From positions 1 to 64,000 of the forward strand of contig CAZXYS010000001.1 of the NCBI GenBank assembly GCA_964645005.1: DNA of 64,000 nt, read 5' to 3'. A model generated the notes under the pieces. It saw only the letters and a program-made list of their open reading frames with translations. It searched no databases and was not told the DNA's origin. The position numbers were made by a program, and so were the translations under genes. The DNA is from CAZXYS01 sp964645005 (GTDB lineage Bacteria; Bacteroidota; Ignavibacteria; Kapaibacteriales; UBA2268). This document shows positions 54,738-63,946 of the stretch, piece by piece. Numbering within the stretch: the stretch's first letter is position 1; each line of letters opens with the position of its first letter.

Positions 54738-55859
54738 TCAGCTTGCCGGCTGAAAATCCATCACCTCTTTATAGACCTCTTCGACGATATCTTCCTCCTT
54801 GATACTGCGGATTTTCTCGCCTTTCTTGTAGAGGACGGCGCCGTTTTTCTTGCAGGCGAGCCCGATATCGGCTTCCTTCGCTTCGCCGGGACCATTTACA
54901 GCGCAGCCGAGAATGGATACCCGCACAGGCTTTTTGATGCCCTTGAGGCGTTCTTCGAGCTTCTGCATGATGTCCATCAGATCGACCTCGATCCTGCCGC
55001 AGGTCGGGCATGATATAAGCTCGACACCGCGCGAAGCCAGCCCGAGCGAGCTGAGGATTTCCTTGCCTACTTCCACTTCTTTCTCAGGCTCGTCGGTCAA
55101 AGAGACTCTTACTGTATCGCCAATGCCTTCCGCCAGCAGCGTACCCAAGCCTACAGCGGATTTTATTGTGCCTACTCTCATAGTCCCAGCTTCGGTAACG
55201 CCGAGATGCAGAGGGAAGTCAGTCTTTGAGGCTATCAGCCTGTACGCTTCTATCATCAGATCAACGCGGGTGGATTTCACTGAAATGACGATATCCTCGA
55301 AGCCGAAGTTTGCTGCCAGTTCTGCGTGACGCATGGCGCTGTCGTAAAGAGCTTCGGCAGTCGGGAAGCCATATTTCTCGAGAATATCTTTCTCCAGTGA
55401 GCCGGAATTGACACCGATACGGATAGGCACATTGCGTTCGCCTGCTGCCTCCAGCACCTGTTTAATCCTGTCTTCGCTGCCGATATTGCCGGGATTGATC
55501 CTGACTTTTGCTATCCCTGCTTCGAGAGCTTTAAGTGCGAAGACATGATTAAAGTGGATATCCGCCACCAGCGGGACATCTGCCCCTGCGACAATATCGC
55601 CTATCGCCTCTGCCGCCGCCTTATCATTGACTGTGACGCGGACGATGTCTGCGCCGGCTTCCTGCGATCTGTTGATCTGATCTATCGTTCCCTGGATATC
55701 GTCGGTTTTGGTTTTGGTCATCGTCTGTACCGAAACCGGTGAACCTCCGCCAACCGGCACATTGCCGACCCATACCTTGCGCGTTTTCCTGCGCTGCGGC
55801 TTGATCGGAATGGTCTGATTGTTATTTATGATAGCTCCGGGATCTATAAAAGTTGTCAT
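54738..55859 (-). CDS. ispG: 4-hydroxy-3-methylbut-2-enyl diphosphate synthase IspG, short two-domain form
   Basis: In this 373-residue protein the TIM-barrel half has VSVQTMTKTKTDD, ADIVRVTV, PLVADIHFNHVFALKALE and KVRINPGNIG. The C-terminal half carries the [4Fe-4S] ligands Cys284, Cys287 (SCPTCGRIEVDLM) and Cys319 (GCAVNGPGEAKEADIG) and the catalytic Glu326. It converts MEcPP to HMBPP in the MEP isoprenoid pathway using reduced ferredoxin or flavodoxin. The N-terminus has about 25 extra polar residues before the core. As I recall, many Bacteroidota and Chlorobi carry a longer IspG with an inserted middle domain; this one lacks it. Confidence 0.96.
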   Translation of the reverse strand: MTTFIDPGAIINNNQTIPIKPQRRKTRKVWVGNVPVGGGSPVSVQTMTKTKTDDIQGTIDQINRSQEAGADIVRVTVNDKAAAEAIGDIVAGADVPLVADIHFNHVFALKALEAGIAKVRINPGNIGSEDRIKQVLEAAGERNVPIRIGVNSGSLEKDILEKYGFPTAEALYDSAMRHAELAANFGFEDIVISVKSTRVDLMIEAYRLIASKTDFPLHLGVTEAGTMRVGTIKSAVGLGTLLAEGIGDTVRVSLTDEPEKEVEVGKEILSSLGLASRGVELISCPTCGRIEVDLMDIMQKLEERLKGIKKPVRVSILGCAVNGPGEAKEADIGLACKKNGAVLYKKGEKIRSIKEEDIVEEVYKEVMDFQPAS

Positions 55860-55955
55860 ATTGTTTTATTTTATTTTTTCAAAATTTTCATTTTTAATTT
55901 TCAAAAATAATTATTTGGATCACTATTTGTCAACATTATATGAATTAAACAATAA

Positions 55956-56039
55956 AACGTCATTCTGAACGAAGCGCAGCGAAATGAAGAATTTAGGTCC
56001 CTCCAACCATGAATTCTACTCTGCGCTCAGAATGACGTT
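55956..56039. repeat. Small foldback (MITE-like) element
   Basis: The element has perfect terminal inverted repeats: AACGTCATTCTGA on the left and TCAGAATGACGTT on the right. The inner sequence includes GAAGCGCAGCGAAATGAAGAA, where the left arm part GAGCGCAG-like matches CTGCGCTC on the right. It occupies most of the gap between ispG and the rhomboid gene. CGTCATTCTGA-type ends are common in dispersed palindromes of Bacteroidota. Confidence 0.7.
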
Positions 56040-56066
56040 CTTGAATCAATTTATCGATCAATATCC

Positions 56067-57044
56067 CTACAACTTCTTACTCAATTCAAATAATATTTTT
56101 TTCTCTTTCTCCGATAAATTCTGATAGCCGGAAACCGAGATTTTATCAAGTATTTCATCTATTTTCGCCTGGGTTATCTCTTCGCCGTCCACACTAACAG
56201 TTTTTGAAGAGGTCTGCTGCGTCGAATAGGGCGATTCGCTTTTTTCACCGTAATCTTCCTTCTTTTTCGCCCAGTTTATCTCGAATATATTGCCTTTATC
56301 CTGATTGGGTTCCTGGTAAGAATAGACGCGGTCTCCACCGCCTTTCCCCTTAGCAAAAATGTCGTCGAGGAATTTATATATACCAATTTGATCGCCGAAT
56401 TTAAGCAATAGCAATCCTGTTGCTGCGCCGCCGAGATGAGCAAAGTGTGCTACGCCGTCGCTTCCCATCAATCCGGACATCAATTCAATTCCAGCGAAAA
56501 TTATTACGAAAAACTTCGCCGGTATAGGAATGAAAAACGGAAACATGAATATCGGTCGGTTGGGAAAAGTCATACCGAATGCCAGCAGCAGTCCGTAGAT
56601 TGCGCCGGAAGCGCCGACCGTAGGTCCGCCTGCGCCCAGCAATGGACTGATAAATAGCTGCACCAATCCTGCGCCAATACCAGCCAGCAGATAGTAATAC
56701 AAGAATCTGCGAGAGCCCCAGAGATTCTCCAGCTCAGAACCGAACATCCAGAGTACAAACATATTTAATGCTATATGCCAGAAGTCGCCGTGGAGAAATT
56801 GGTATGTAATTAGCTGCCAGATATAAAAGCCGCCCATTCCGAGGAAATTAAATTCGCCGGAAATCGGCTGCAGGGCAAAATATCGGAACATATACCTGCC
56901 CATAGAGACCCCGTTGATCGTGAAAGCCTCCAAAAACAGGAACTGTAACACGAATACAGAGATATTTACTATCAATAATGTTTTTAGTACTGGCGGAAAT
57001 ATGGAAAATCTCCCAAAACCACCGCCTCTATTTCCTGGAAACAT
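56067..57044 (-). CDS. Rhomboid-family intramembrane serine protease
   Basis: This 325-residue protein has six or so membrane helices within residues 20-215. The catalytic Ser146 lies in VGASGAIYGLLLAFG and His203 in VAHFAHLGGAATG. YQFLHGDFWHIALNMFVLWM supplies the His and Asn of the oxyanion region. The cytosolic tail (about 225-325) is polar and ends with a small helical motif (ITQAKIDEILDKIS, LSEKEKKILFELSKKL) often attached to rhomboids of this phylum. It cleaves membrane proteins within the bilayer; substrates are unknown. Confidence 0.93.
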   Translation of the reverse strand: MFPGNRGGGFGRFSIFPPVLKTLLIVNISVFVLQFLFLEAFTINGVSMGRYMFRYFALQPISGEFNFLGMGGFYIWQLITYQFLHGDFWHIALNMFVLWMFGSELENLWGSRRFLYYYLLAGIGAGLVQLFISPLLGAGGPTVGASGAIYGLLLAFGMTFPNRPIFMFPFFIPIPAKFFVIIFAGIELMSGLMGSDGVAHFAHLGGAATGLLLLKFGDQIGIYKFLDDIFAKGKGGGDRVYSYQEPNQDKGNIFEINWAKKKEDYGEKSESPYSTQQTSSKTVSVDGEEITQAKIDEILDKISVSGYQNLSEKEKKILFELSKKL

Positions 57045-57118
57045 ATCTTAACTATTAAATTAATTTCAGAATTAGTTAAATTCAATAAATATGACGTGAT
57101 AATATCTGTTCAATTGCG

Positions 57119-57508
57119 TTAGTTTAAGGAAAGATGAATAGAATCATCGGAATCGTCGATTTTATCAATAAGCTGGGTATATTCACCCCAGCAGGTTTTG
57201 AATTCTTCCCAATAGCCATAGAATTCCGTATCGCTTCCCTGATTTTCAGTCCAGGAATCCAGCACTCTCGCCGCGGAATTCTGCAGTTCCTTATTTCTTT
57301 TTTGGAAGTCGACTTCCGCATGAAGCAAATTGGGCATGATCTTCATAAGCTTATTTATGAAGGTGATGATTTCATCAACCACCTTAAAAATATTCTGATC
57401 GACCTGGAAAGAGCCTTTCAGCAAATGCAACAACTCATCAGTCGATCTGATTATCCGATCAATTTCATCCACATGGGTTCCCAGATTAAAATAAGCCATT
57501 TTTCCCAT
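57119..57508 (-). CDS. Hypothetical helical protein
   Basis: A 129-residue soluble protein, probably all alpha-helical (DEIDRIIRSTDELLHLLKGS, NKLMKIMPNLLHAEVDFQKR), with an acidic Trp-containing end (YWEEFKTCWGEYTQLI). No family or motif is recognised. Two starts are close together: an ATG at 57508 and another three codons later, which has GGGAAAA before it. It sits between the rhomboid gene and the second copy of the dispersed repeat. Confidence 0.6.
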   Translation of the reverse strand: MGKMAYFNLGTHVDEIDRIIRSTDELLHLLKGSFQVDQNIFKVVDEIITFINKLMKIMPNLLHAEVDFQKRNKELQNSAARVLDSWTENQGSDTEFYGYWEEFKTCWGEYTQLIDKIDDSDDSIHLSLN

Positions 57509-57572
57509 TGTCAGTTGATAAAAAAAAACGCAGGAACTTTGTTAAACCCATAATTTTCATTAAATATGTACA

Positions 57573-57708
57573 TTTATTTGTAATCACTTGCAAAAGCAAG
57601 CTTTAGCTTGCTGGTGTTTCGAAGTTTTTCAGATCCTATGCAAAGTGCTAAAGCACTTTGTTGCTAATACTTACAGGCAAAACCAACTTTTCTAATGCAA
57701 TATTCGGG
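57573..57708 (+). repeat. Dispersed repeat, copy 2 (about 135 bp)
   Basis: This is the second direct copy of the element at 54539. Here both hairpins are perfect: GCAAGC-TTTA-GCTTGC and CAAAGTGC-TAAA-GCACTTTG, whose loops are complementary to each other. The right third (after TTTGTTG) differs most between the copies. It lies between the small helical protein gene and the end of gap, about 3 kb from copy 1. Confidence 0.8.
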
Positions 57709-57767
57709 TTAAAAATTCCAAAAATCCTGCGTTTAATTTAACAAATTAATTGCAATAAGAAAAAAAT

Positions 57768-58763
57768 TTATGACTGTTTTGCCAGCAACTCAAGCAAGTC
57801 AACAATTCTGCATGAATAGCCGTGTTCGTTATCGTACCAGCCGACAACTTTCGCAAGACTGCCCTTCACATCTGTCAATTCGGAATCAAAGATAACCGAA
57901 TGCGGGTTGCCTACAATATCCGATGAAACCAGCGGCTCTTCGGAATATTCCATAAGACCTTCAAGGCTTGTTTCCGAAGCCTTCTTCATTGCTTCGTTGA
58001 CTTCTTCTTTTGTGACTTCTCTGTTAAGAACTGCCGTGAAATCGGTGATAGAGCCGTCCGGCACCGGTACGCGCATAGCATATCCGTTGAGTTTGCCTTT
58101 GAGCTCGGGAATGACTTTTTCCACAGCCTTTGCGGCGCCGGTAGTTGTAGGAATAGTATTTGCGGCAGCGGCTCTTGCGCGGCGTAGATCTTTATGCGGC
58201 AGATCGAGGATTCTCTGATCATTCGTATAAGCGTGCACCGTCACCATGAATCCTTTGTCGATGCCGAAGCTATCATTCAGCACTTTCACCATTGGCGCAA
58301 GGCAGTTAGTCGTACATGAAGCATTTGAGATAAGCTTCTCGTCGCCTGTTAAGATGTCTTCATTAACGCCGAGCACAACTGTTGCGTCGAGTTCTTCCTT
58401 TGCGGGCGCTGAGAGAAGCACTTTCTTCGCGCCATTTTCAATATGCTTGTTGAGCTGCTCTCGCTTCCTGAAGACGCCTGTGCATTCGAGCGCTACATCG
58501 ACATCGCCCCAGGGGATGCTTGTAATTTCCTTCTCAGCAGAAATGGGGATAGTAACGCCATCGACGACAATGTTTTTTCCTTCGACTTTAATATCGCCGG
58601 GATACCTGCCGTGTACGGAATCCCATTTCAAAAGATGAGCCAGCGTCTGTGGATCCATCAGATCATTTATACCGGCGATCTCGATATTCCCTCTTTTCAT
58701 TGCTTCGCGGAAAACAAGCCTTCCGATTCTTCCGAAACCATTAATAGCTGTTTTCAATGCCAT
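57768..58763 (-). CDS. gap: Glyceraldehyde-3-phosphate dehydrogenase, type I
   Basis: I start at the ATG at 58763 (MALKTAINGFGRIGRLVFRE), since AAAGGTG precedes it; an ATG three codons up is less likely. The 331-residue product has the Rossmann motif NGFGRIG and Asp34 after it, which fits NAD preference. The active-site SNASCTTNCLAP has Cys150, with His177 in VTVHAYT. It oxidises glyceraldehyde 3-phosphate in glycolysis. The gene is divergent to pgk, with a 236-base gap between them, so the two consecutive glycolytic steps share one promoter region. Confidence 0.97.
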   Translation of the reverse strand: MALKTAINGFGRIGRLVFREAMKRGNIEIAGINDLMDPQTLAHLLKWDSVHGRYPGDIKVEGKNIVVDGVTIPISAEKEITSIPWGDVDVALECTGVFRKREQLNKHIENGAKKVLLSAPAKEELDATVVLGVNEDILTGDEKLISNASCTTNCLAPMVKVLNDSFGIDKGFMVTVHAYTNDQRILDLPHKDLRRARAAAANTIPTTTGAAKAVEKVIPELKGKLNGYAMRVPVPDGSITDFTAVLNREVTKEEVNEAMKKASETSLEGLMEYSEEPLVSSDIVGNPHSVIFDSELTDVKGSLAKVVGWYDNEHGYSCRIVDLLELLAKQS

Positions 58764-58999
58764 GGTTATCACCTTTTATTTGTATAGAAAATTTTGATTT
58801 GCTGTTGATTGTTAAATCGAAAGCAGCAAATTATTATTTTGCTGGGAAATGAACAAAGATAATTAACTTACTTCTAACAATAAAATTTAAACATTTATTG
58901 TTAAAAATACATATAAAATTTTCTAAATTTGTTTATCCTACTTTCGTCAAATTTACAACTACTAAAAAATAATCATAAATAAATAGAAAAGGAAAGGAT

Positions 59000-60286
59000 A
59001 TGCAGCCAAACTTGCCCAAAATACAGGACATTGACTTAAAGAACAAAATAGTTCTCGTCAGGGTCGATCACAACGTAGTCAAAAAGGGCAAAATCAAAGG
59101 TCCCTATCGTATCGACGAAACCATGAAAACTCTTCTCAGAATAGCCATAAAAGGCGGCAAGCCTATCCTAATGACTCACGTCGGTCGCCCTAAAAATAAG
59201 AAAACAGGTGAAATAAATGCTTCCGATTCCACATCGACCACCCCAATTGTAGCTTATCTATGGCAGAAATACGGCATCGATATGAAGATACCCGAATACG
59301 AAGTCTCCGGCGCCGACGGCATAAAATCCATCGCCAAATCGGTCAAGCCCCTCGTCGAAAAGCTCAAAAACGACGAATTCGACGGAATATATCTGCCCAA
59401 CACCCGCTGGTTCGCCGGCGAAGAAGCCAAAGACGAAAAAGCCGACAACCTTGCAAAAGAGCTTGCAAGCCTTGCGGACGTTTATGTAAACGATGCTTTC
59501 GGCTCATGGCAGCCTCACGTCTCCACAGCTAAAATAGTAGAACACCGCCCTTCATGCGCTGGTATGCTCATGCAGAATGAAATCAACAATCTAGAGAAAG
59601 TTCTACATCCCGACAGACCTTTCTTAGCTGCAGTCGCGGGCGCCAAGTTCGACACCAAGATCGAACCGCTGAAGTCCATCTTTAAATTATCGGATCATCT
59701 GATCTTGGGCGGCATCATCTATAATGCATTTTTGGCTGCAAAATACGGATTTAAAATATACGGCGTAGAAGAAGAGGACATCGAAGCTGCGAAAAAATTC
59801 ATAGAATACACCGAGCAATTCGACGATAAACTTATTGAACCGCCTTTTATCATCGAATCCGACACTCTTAATGGCAAAGAAGAAGGTAAATACAGAATCC
59901 GCGACGTTCGCAAATTACCAAAAGGCACTGAGTTAAACTATGTATTGGATGTTGCACCGCAATCCTTCGAAGACGAAACCATACGCGCTAAATTCCTGAA
60001 CGCCGATAACATCTTCGTCAATGCGGTAATGGGATTGGCGCCGCACTTTCTCGACGGCACCGCTACAATGTACAAACTTATCGACGAGAACCAGGATGCT
60101 TACAAAATGTACGGCGGCGGCGACACATTGCAGGAACTTAAGAATCTCCTGCCGCGTATATACCTGGAGGCTATCAACAGCCCCCGCTACAAGTTATTCA
60201 CCGGCGGCGGCGCCGTCCTGAAGGCTATCCAGGAACAATCTCCCTACGGATTGCCGCCTGTAAAAGCGATGCTTGAGAGTAAGTAA
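59000..60286 (+). CDS. pgk: Phosphoglycerate kinase
   Basis: In this 428-residue protein, VLVRVDHNV (about 18-26), GPYRIDETM and THVGRPKNKKTGE give the substrate-binding N-terminal domain. LADVYVNDAFG, FLAAVAGAKFDTKIEPL and the C-terminal TGGGAVLKAI give the nucleotide domain. It is slightly longer than most bacterial PGKs, with inserts near 75-100 and 280-310, and has VDHN where most enzymes have VD.N. It makes ATP from 1,3-bisphosphoglycerate. AAAGGAAAGG lies before the ATG. It is divergent to gap, which catalyses the preceding step. Confidence 0.95.
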   Translation: MQPNLPKIQDIDLKNKIVLVRVDHNVVKKGKIKGPYRIDETMKTLLRIAIKGGKPILMTHVGRPKNKKTGEINASDSTSTTPIVAYLWQKYGIDMKIPEYEVSGADGIKSIAKSVKPLVEKLKNDEFDGIYLPNTRWFAGEEAKDEKADNLAKELASLADVYVNDAFGSWQPHVSTAKIVEHRPSCAGMLMQNEINNLEKVLHPDRPFLAAVAGAKFDTKIEPLKSIFKLSDHLILGGIIYNAFLAAKYGFKIYGVEEEDIEAAKKFIEYTEQFDDKLIEPPFIIESDTLNGKEEGKYRIRDVRKLPKGTELNYVLDVAPQSFEDETIRAKFLNADNIFVNAVMGLAPHFLDGTATMYKLIDENQDAYKMYGGGDTLQELKNLLPRIYLEAINSPRYKLFTGGGAVLKAIQEQSPYGLPPVKAMLESK

Positions 60287-60297
60287 TAATCGGAAAT

Positions 60298-60325
60298 GTA
60301 GCGACGAGGCATGCCTTGTCGCTAC
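60298..60325. repeat. Short palindromic repeat
   Basis: A 28-base near-perfect palindrome beginning GTAGCGACGAGGC and ending GCCTTGTCGCTAC lies between the convergent pgk and GlcD-like genes. One G-U pair breaks the symmetry. Similar GTAG.GACG palindromes are dispersed in many genomes. It may also serve as a two-way terminator for the flanking genes. Confidence 0.65.
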
Positions 60326-60337
60326 TTATATTTGTGT

Positions 60338-61813
60338 TCAATCAAATAAAGTGCCCTGCCCCAAAAGATAGTATGGATCAAGTGTTTGTTTGATCTGCTT
60401 CATTTCTCCGATGGTCCTGTCTCCGAACATTTGTCTCAGAAGATCCTTCTTTATTTTGCCTACGCCATGCTCGCCTGAAATAGTACCTCCATAATCGAGT
60501 GATTTTTTTAGTATTTCATGGAATAAAGCCTCCGCTATCCGGCGTTCCTCTTGATTTTTAGAGAATATATTGGCGTGTATGTGAGTATTTCCAATATGGC
60601 TGAATATGATATGATTAAGCCCTTTATTAATAAGACTTTTCTTGATGAAATAGTAAAAATCTTTCAGCTTTTCATCGGGTACTGCTGTATCAGTGCCAAG
60701 TTTTGTCAGACCGCTCTTCAGGAAGATCTCATTCACCTGCAGCGGTAATGTGTGTCGGAACTCAGCGAAACGCTCGTGTTCATGCGATTCCATAGCTATC
60801 CATGTGCTGCCGGCTAAATTTGAATATCCGGAAATATAACGCATCCATTTTTCAAGTAGAATATCCTCATGTCTTTGGGCATATTCCTGTTCAAACCATA
60901 TCGCTCCAACAGAGTTGTCAGGTATTTGCGGGTAGAATTCGCGGAGCAGATCGAGAGCATTGCTATCGAAAAATTCTATCAGCCGGGCAGCTATATCTTC
61001 AATATCTGCCGAATTTACTTCAAATTTCTGCCTGCTTTTTTCACGAAGATCAATAACAAAATCAAGTAATCTCTCTTCATCATCGAAAAATACAATTCCG
61101 CCCAATACTTTCTCAGGTGCTTTAATGAATCTGAGTTCCGCTTCAGTAACAATGCCAAGCACTCCTTCGCTGCCTATGAACAGATCCATAGGCTGCATAC
61201 CGCGTTTAATATAGAAACCGGCAACATGTTTAGTTTTGGGCATTTGGATATCAGGTAATGTAATTTCATAATTGTTCCCATTGCAGGATTCAATCATCAT
61301 TTTATTTGAATCAACGGGTGGATCATTTCTATCCAACAATAATTCATCCCCATTCGCCAAAATAATTTTCATACTTTGGACAAATTTCCGTGTGGCGCCG
61401 TATTTAAAAGTCCTTGAGCCGGAAGCATTGGCAGCGATATTCCCTCCAAGAGCGCTGTTTTTCTCAGTCGGATTCGGCGGATAGAAATAGCCAAGCTGGT
61501 TCAGTTCTTTTTGGAGATCGGCAACAATTACACCCGGCTGGACTTTGGCGATTTTATTATCAGTGTCAATCGAAATGATTTTATTTAATTTTTCCATGGA
61601 AATTATCGCACCGCTTTCGGGCACACTTGCGCCTGTCAGTCCGGTTCCCGCGCCTCTCAAAGTGATGGGCGTTCGGTTATTGCAGCAATCTTTGAGGGCA
61701 TTTATCAATTCTTCTTCATTTTCAGGTATATAGAGTTTTTCAGCATCTCCGGCATAGTTCGATGCGTCGGTAAGATATGTCTCAAGCTCTTCTCTGTTTT
61801 CTTTAACTATCAT
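60338..61813 (-). CDS. FAD-linked oxidase, GlcD/D-lactate dehydrogenase family
   Basis: This 491-residue protein has the N-terminal FAD-binding PCMH domain with ITLRGAGTGLTGASVPESGA (about 55-74) and the segment NPTEKNSALGGNIAANASGS (about 117-136) that contacts the flavin. The C-terminal FAD-oxidase domain has TKLGTDTAVPDEKL, HIGNTHIHANIF and SGEHGVGKIKKDLL, which carry the histidines and glutamate of the active site. The family oxidises 2-hydroxyacids such as D-lactate or glycolate and hands electrons to quinones or an iron-sulfur partner. No GlcE/GlcF partner is adjacent, which favours a stand-alone D-lactate-type enzyme; the substrate is not fixed by the sequence. Confidence 0.92.
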   Translation of the reverse strand: MIVKENREELETYLTDASNYAGDAEKLYIPENEEELINALKDCCNNRTPITLRGAGTGLTGASVPESGAIISMEKLNKIISIDTDNKIAKVQPGVIVADLQKELNQLGYFYPPNPTEKNSALGGNIAANASGSRTFKYGATRKFVQSMKIILANGDELLLDRNDPPVDSNKMMIESCNGNNYEITLPDIQMPKTKHVAGFYIKRGMQPMDLFIGSEGVLGIVTEAELRFIKAPEKVLGGIVFFDDEERLLDFVIDLREKSRQKFEVNSADIEDIAARLIEFFDSNALDLLREFYPQIPDNSVGAIWFEQEYAQRHEDILLEKWMRYISGYSNLAGSTWIAMESHEHERFAEFRHTLPLQVNEIFLKSGLTKLGTDTAVPDEKLKDFYYFIKKSLINKGLNHIIFSHIGNTHIHANIFSKNQEERRIAEALFHEILKKSLDYGGTISGEHGVGKIKKDLLRQMFGDRTIGEMKQIKQTLDPYYLLGQGTLFD

Positions 61814-61942
61814 ATTTTCAGTGATTTCTTGTTGAATGCTTAAAATTATTTAATTTTTTATTTGAATTATAAAACAAATTTAAATAAATTGATAACTAAT
61901 ATTCCGAAAATTAGTATAATTCTTAACTTAACTAATTAAAAG

Positions 61943-63946
61943 ATGAAACTAAAAAAATTATATTTTCCAACACTGCTAATAGCGTTTATTTTGTCGGGTT
62001 TCTGCGCGTTTTCACAAGCAAATGAAAATAATGAAGATAATGAAGGCAAGTCAAAAATTTTGGAGAAAAAGGTATTTCCTTCCAATAACGAGATCTTTGC
62101 CCTGCATCCAAAGGCAGGGCTGTTATGGAATATTTATTCCGCAGATTTTGCCAACTTTCAGGGTGCTATTGATTGCGGGGAGTTTGAATCGGGTAATGGT
62201 CTGGGATATATAATCGGATTTACCGCCGAAAGAATTTTAACCAGCAAATTCCATGTAGGACTTGGAATAAGTTTTACTGACAGAAGCGGGGAATTGACCC
62301 TGGATAACAACGTACCCGCCTACAATAACGCCGAACAAAGAAAAGATACAATTTATTTTGAAAATTCTCTTGAAACAGTTCTCAGTTATATAGAATTCCA
62401 TCCGGAAATACGTTATACGTTATCTAACGATCTGATAAACGGACCTTTCAGACTCGTCGGACAGATACGTGCGGTATTCCCAATAAAAGGTACATTTAAT
62501 CAGGCTGAGGAGATCAAAGAACCGGAGAATTACTACTTCAATTATCTGACTGACAGAACCCGCAGAAGAGAGATTGCCGATGGCGGGATTGAAACTCTGG
62601 CATCACTCGGTTATGGCTTCAGCATTGGTGTTGAGAATTTGCTGGACGTAGGCGGGGATAATTATCTTACCCAGCAGGTCATGTTTGATTATCATTTCAA
62701 TAATATTGTCACCGATGCCAGTTGGAAAACCTTTGGTGTGCGGCTGCAGCTTGGTTTCCGATTTGGTTTTATGAAAGCGCCGCCGGCACCGCCGAAGGAA
62801 GCTCCTCTGCCGGAGCCGGAGCCATTTGTCAAACCGGAAAAAGCTGTCGAAGAAGTTGTAAAGAAACCCAAACTGGATCTGAACATTATCAGGCATGATC
62901 TCGAACTTCAGACCGGTAACGAACTTGTTGCAACGCAGCCAATCGTAAATGCAGTGTTTTTCGATAGAAATTCAGACAGGCTGCCGGAGAAATATGTCAC
63001 TCAAAATGTTGACATACCCGAAAGCAAGCGAAATCCTGTAGACATCCACTATTACGTACTGCCGAGAATAGCTGAAATTGTTAAAAAGAATCCTAATGCA
63101 AAGATCATTCTCGAGGGAGCGACATCCGGGAAAGAATATGAACCCAATGGTTATGATCTCGCTGCCCGTCGTGCTGAAAATGTCGAGAAAGCGCTCCGGA
63201 GCTTGGGTGTACCGGAAAACATTATCACCAAAAAACGCCGGATTGAACCGCGCCATCCATCAAATCAGGAATATGAAGAAGGGGTGGAAGAAAATCAAAG
63301 AGTGGATATAATTGTGAATAATGCGCCTCTGCAAGAATATGTCAATATTCAGAAATATGCGGAATTGAGAGGTAAACTCTACGTAAATGTAGACCAGGAA
63401 TATATACCACCAGATGAGGGCTATGAAATTATGTCAGATATATCAAATGAAACTCTTGAAGCAAATAATGATAAAGAAATTGAACTGGACGTAAGAAAAA
63501 GGATTGAAAAAGACCGTGAGCAGCTTGCATACGAGGTGCAAGCAAAATCAGATAATTTAACAGACAAAGAAGAAAATTCCATTGATATTAATTCTCTGCC
63601 AAGGGAACAGGTAGAGTTGAATCTTGAAAACTTTGAAGCTATTTTAAGATTCAATTATAACAGAAGCGATCTTACACCGGAAAACAAAGGGCTGCTAAGG
63701 CAATTGGCTGAACTGCTGCCCGAAGGAAGCTCCGTAATAATCTATGGAAGTTCGGATGCGCTCGGAACGGAACGGCGGAATGTGCAACTCGAGAAAGAAC
63801 GCGCCGAGAATACAAGAGATTTCATTAGATCTGTTGCCGGTGATAAATTTGAGATAAAGACTGCTTCCGGAGTTGACAAATTTACTGAAGAGACTCCGCA
63901 GGGCAGATTTTTGAATAGATCTATCCGAATCAGGGTGGAAGAATGA
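61943..63946 (+). CDS. OmpA-family outer-membrane protein with two OmpA-like domains
   Basis: In this 667-residue protein a signal peptide (about 1-27) ends at FSQA. Residues about 50-275 look like an outer-membrane barrel (TSKFHVGLGISFTDRSGELT, WKTFGVRLQLGFRFGF). A Pro-rich hinge follows at about 275-300. The first OmpA-like domain is about 335-455, with AVFFDRNSDRLPEKY, the DLAARRAENVEKALRSLG helix and QRVDIIV. A charged linker leads to the second at about 558-667, with AILRFNYNRSDLTPENKGLL, KERAENTRDFIRS and LNRSIRIRVEE. Such domains bind peptidoglycan and tie the outer membrane to the wall. Two in one protein is less common. Confidence 0.85.
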   Translation: MKLKKLYFPTLLIAFILSGFCAFSQANENNEDNEGKSKILEKKVFPSNNEIFALHPKAGLLWNIYSADFANFQGAIDCGEFESGNGLGYIIGFTAERILTSKFHVGLGISFTDRSGELTLDNNVPAYNNAEQRKDTIYFENSLETVLSYIEFHPEIRYTLSNDLINGPFRLVGQIRAVFPIKGTFNQAEEIKEPENYYFNYLTDRTRRREIADGGIETLASLGYGFSIGVENLLDVGGDNYLTQQVMFDYHFNNIVTDASWKTFGVRLQLGFRFGFMKAPPAPPKEAPLPEPEPFVKPEKAVEEVVKKPKLDLNIIRHDLELQTGNELVATQPIVNAVFFDRNSDRLPEKYVTQNVDIPESKRNPVDIHYYVLPRIAEIVKKNPNAKIILEGATSGKEYEPNGYDLAARRAENVEKALRSLGVPENIITKKRRIEPRHPSNQEYEEGVEENQRVDIIVNNAPLQEYVNIQKYAELRGKLYVNVDQEYIPPDEGYEIMSDISNETLEANNDKEIELDVRKRIEKDREQLAYEVQAKSDNLTDKEENSIDINSLPREQVELNLENFEAILRFNYNRSDLTPENKGLLRQLAELLPEGSSVIIYGSSDALGTERRNVQLEKERAENTRDFIRSVAGDKFEIKTASGVDKFTEETPQGRFLNRSIRIRVEE

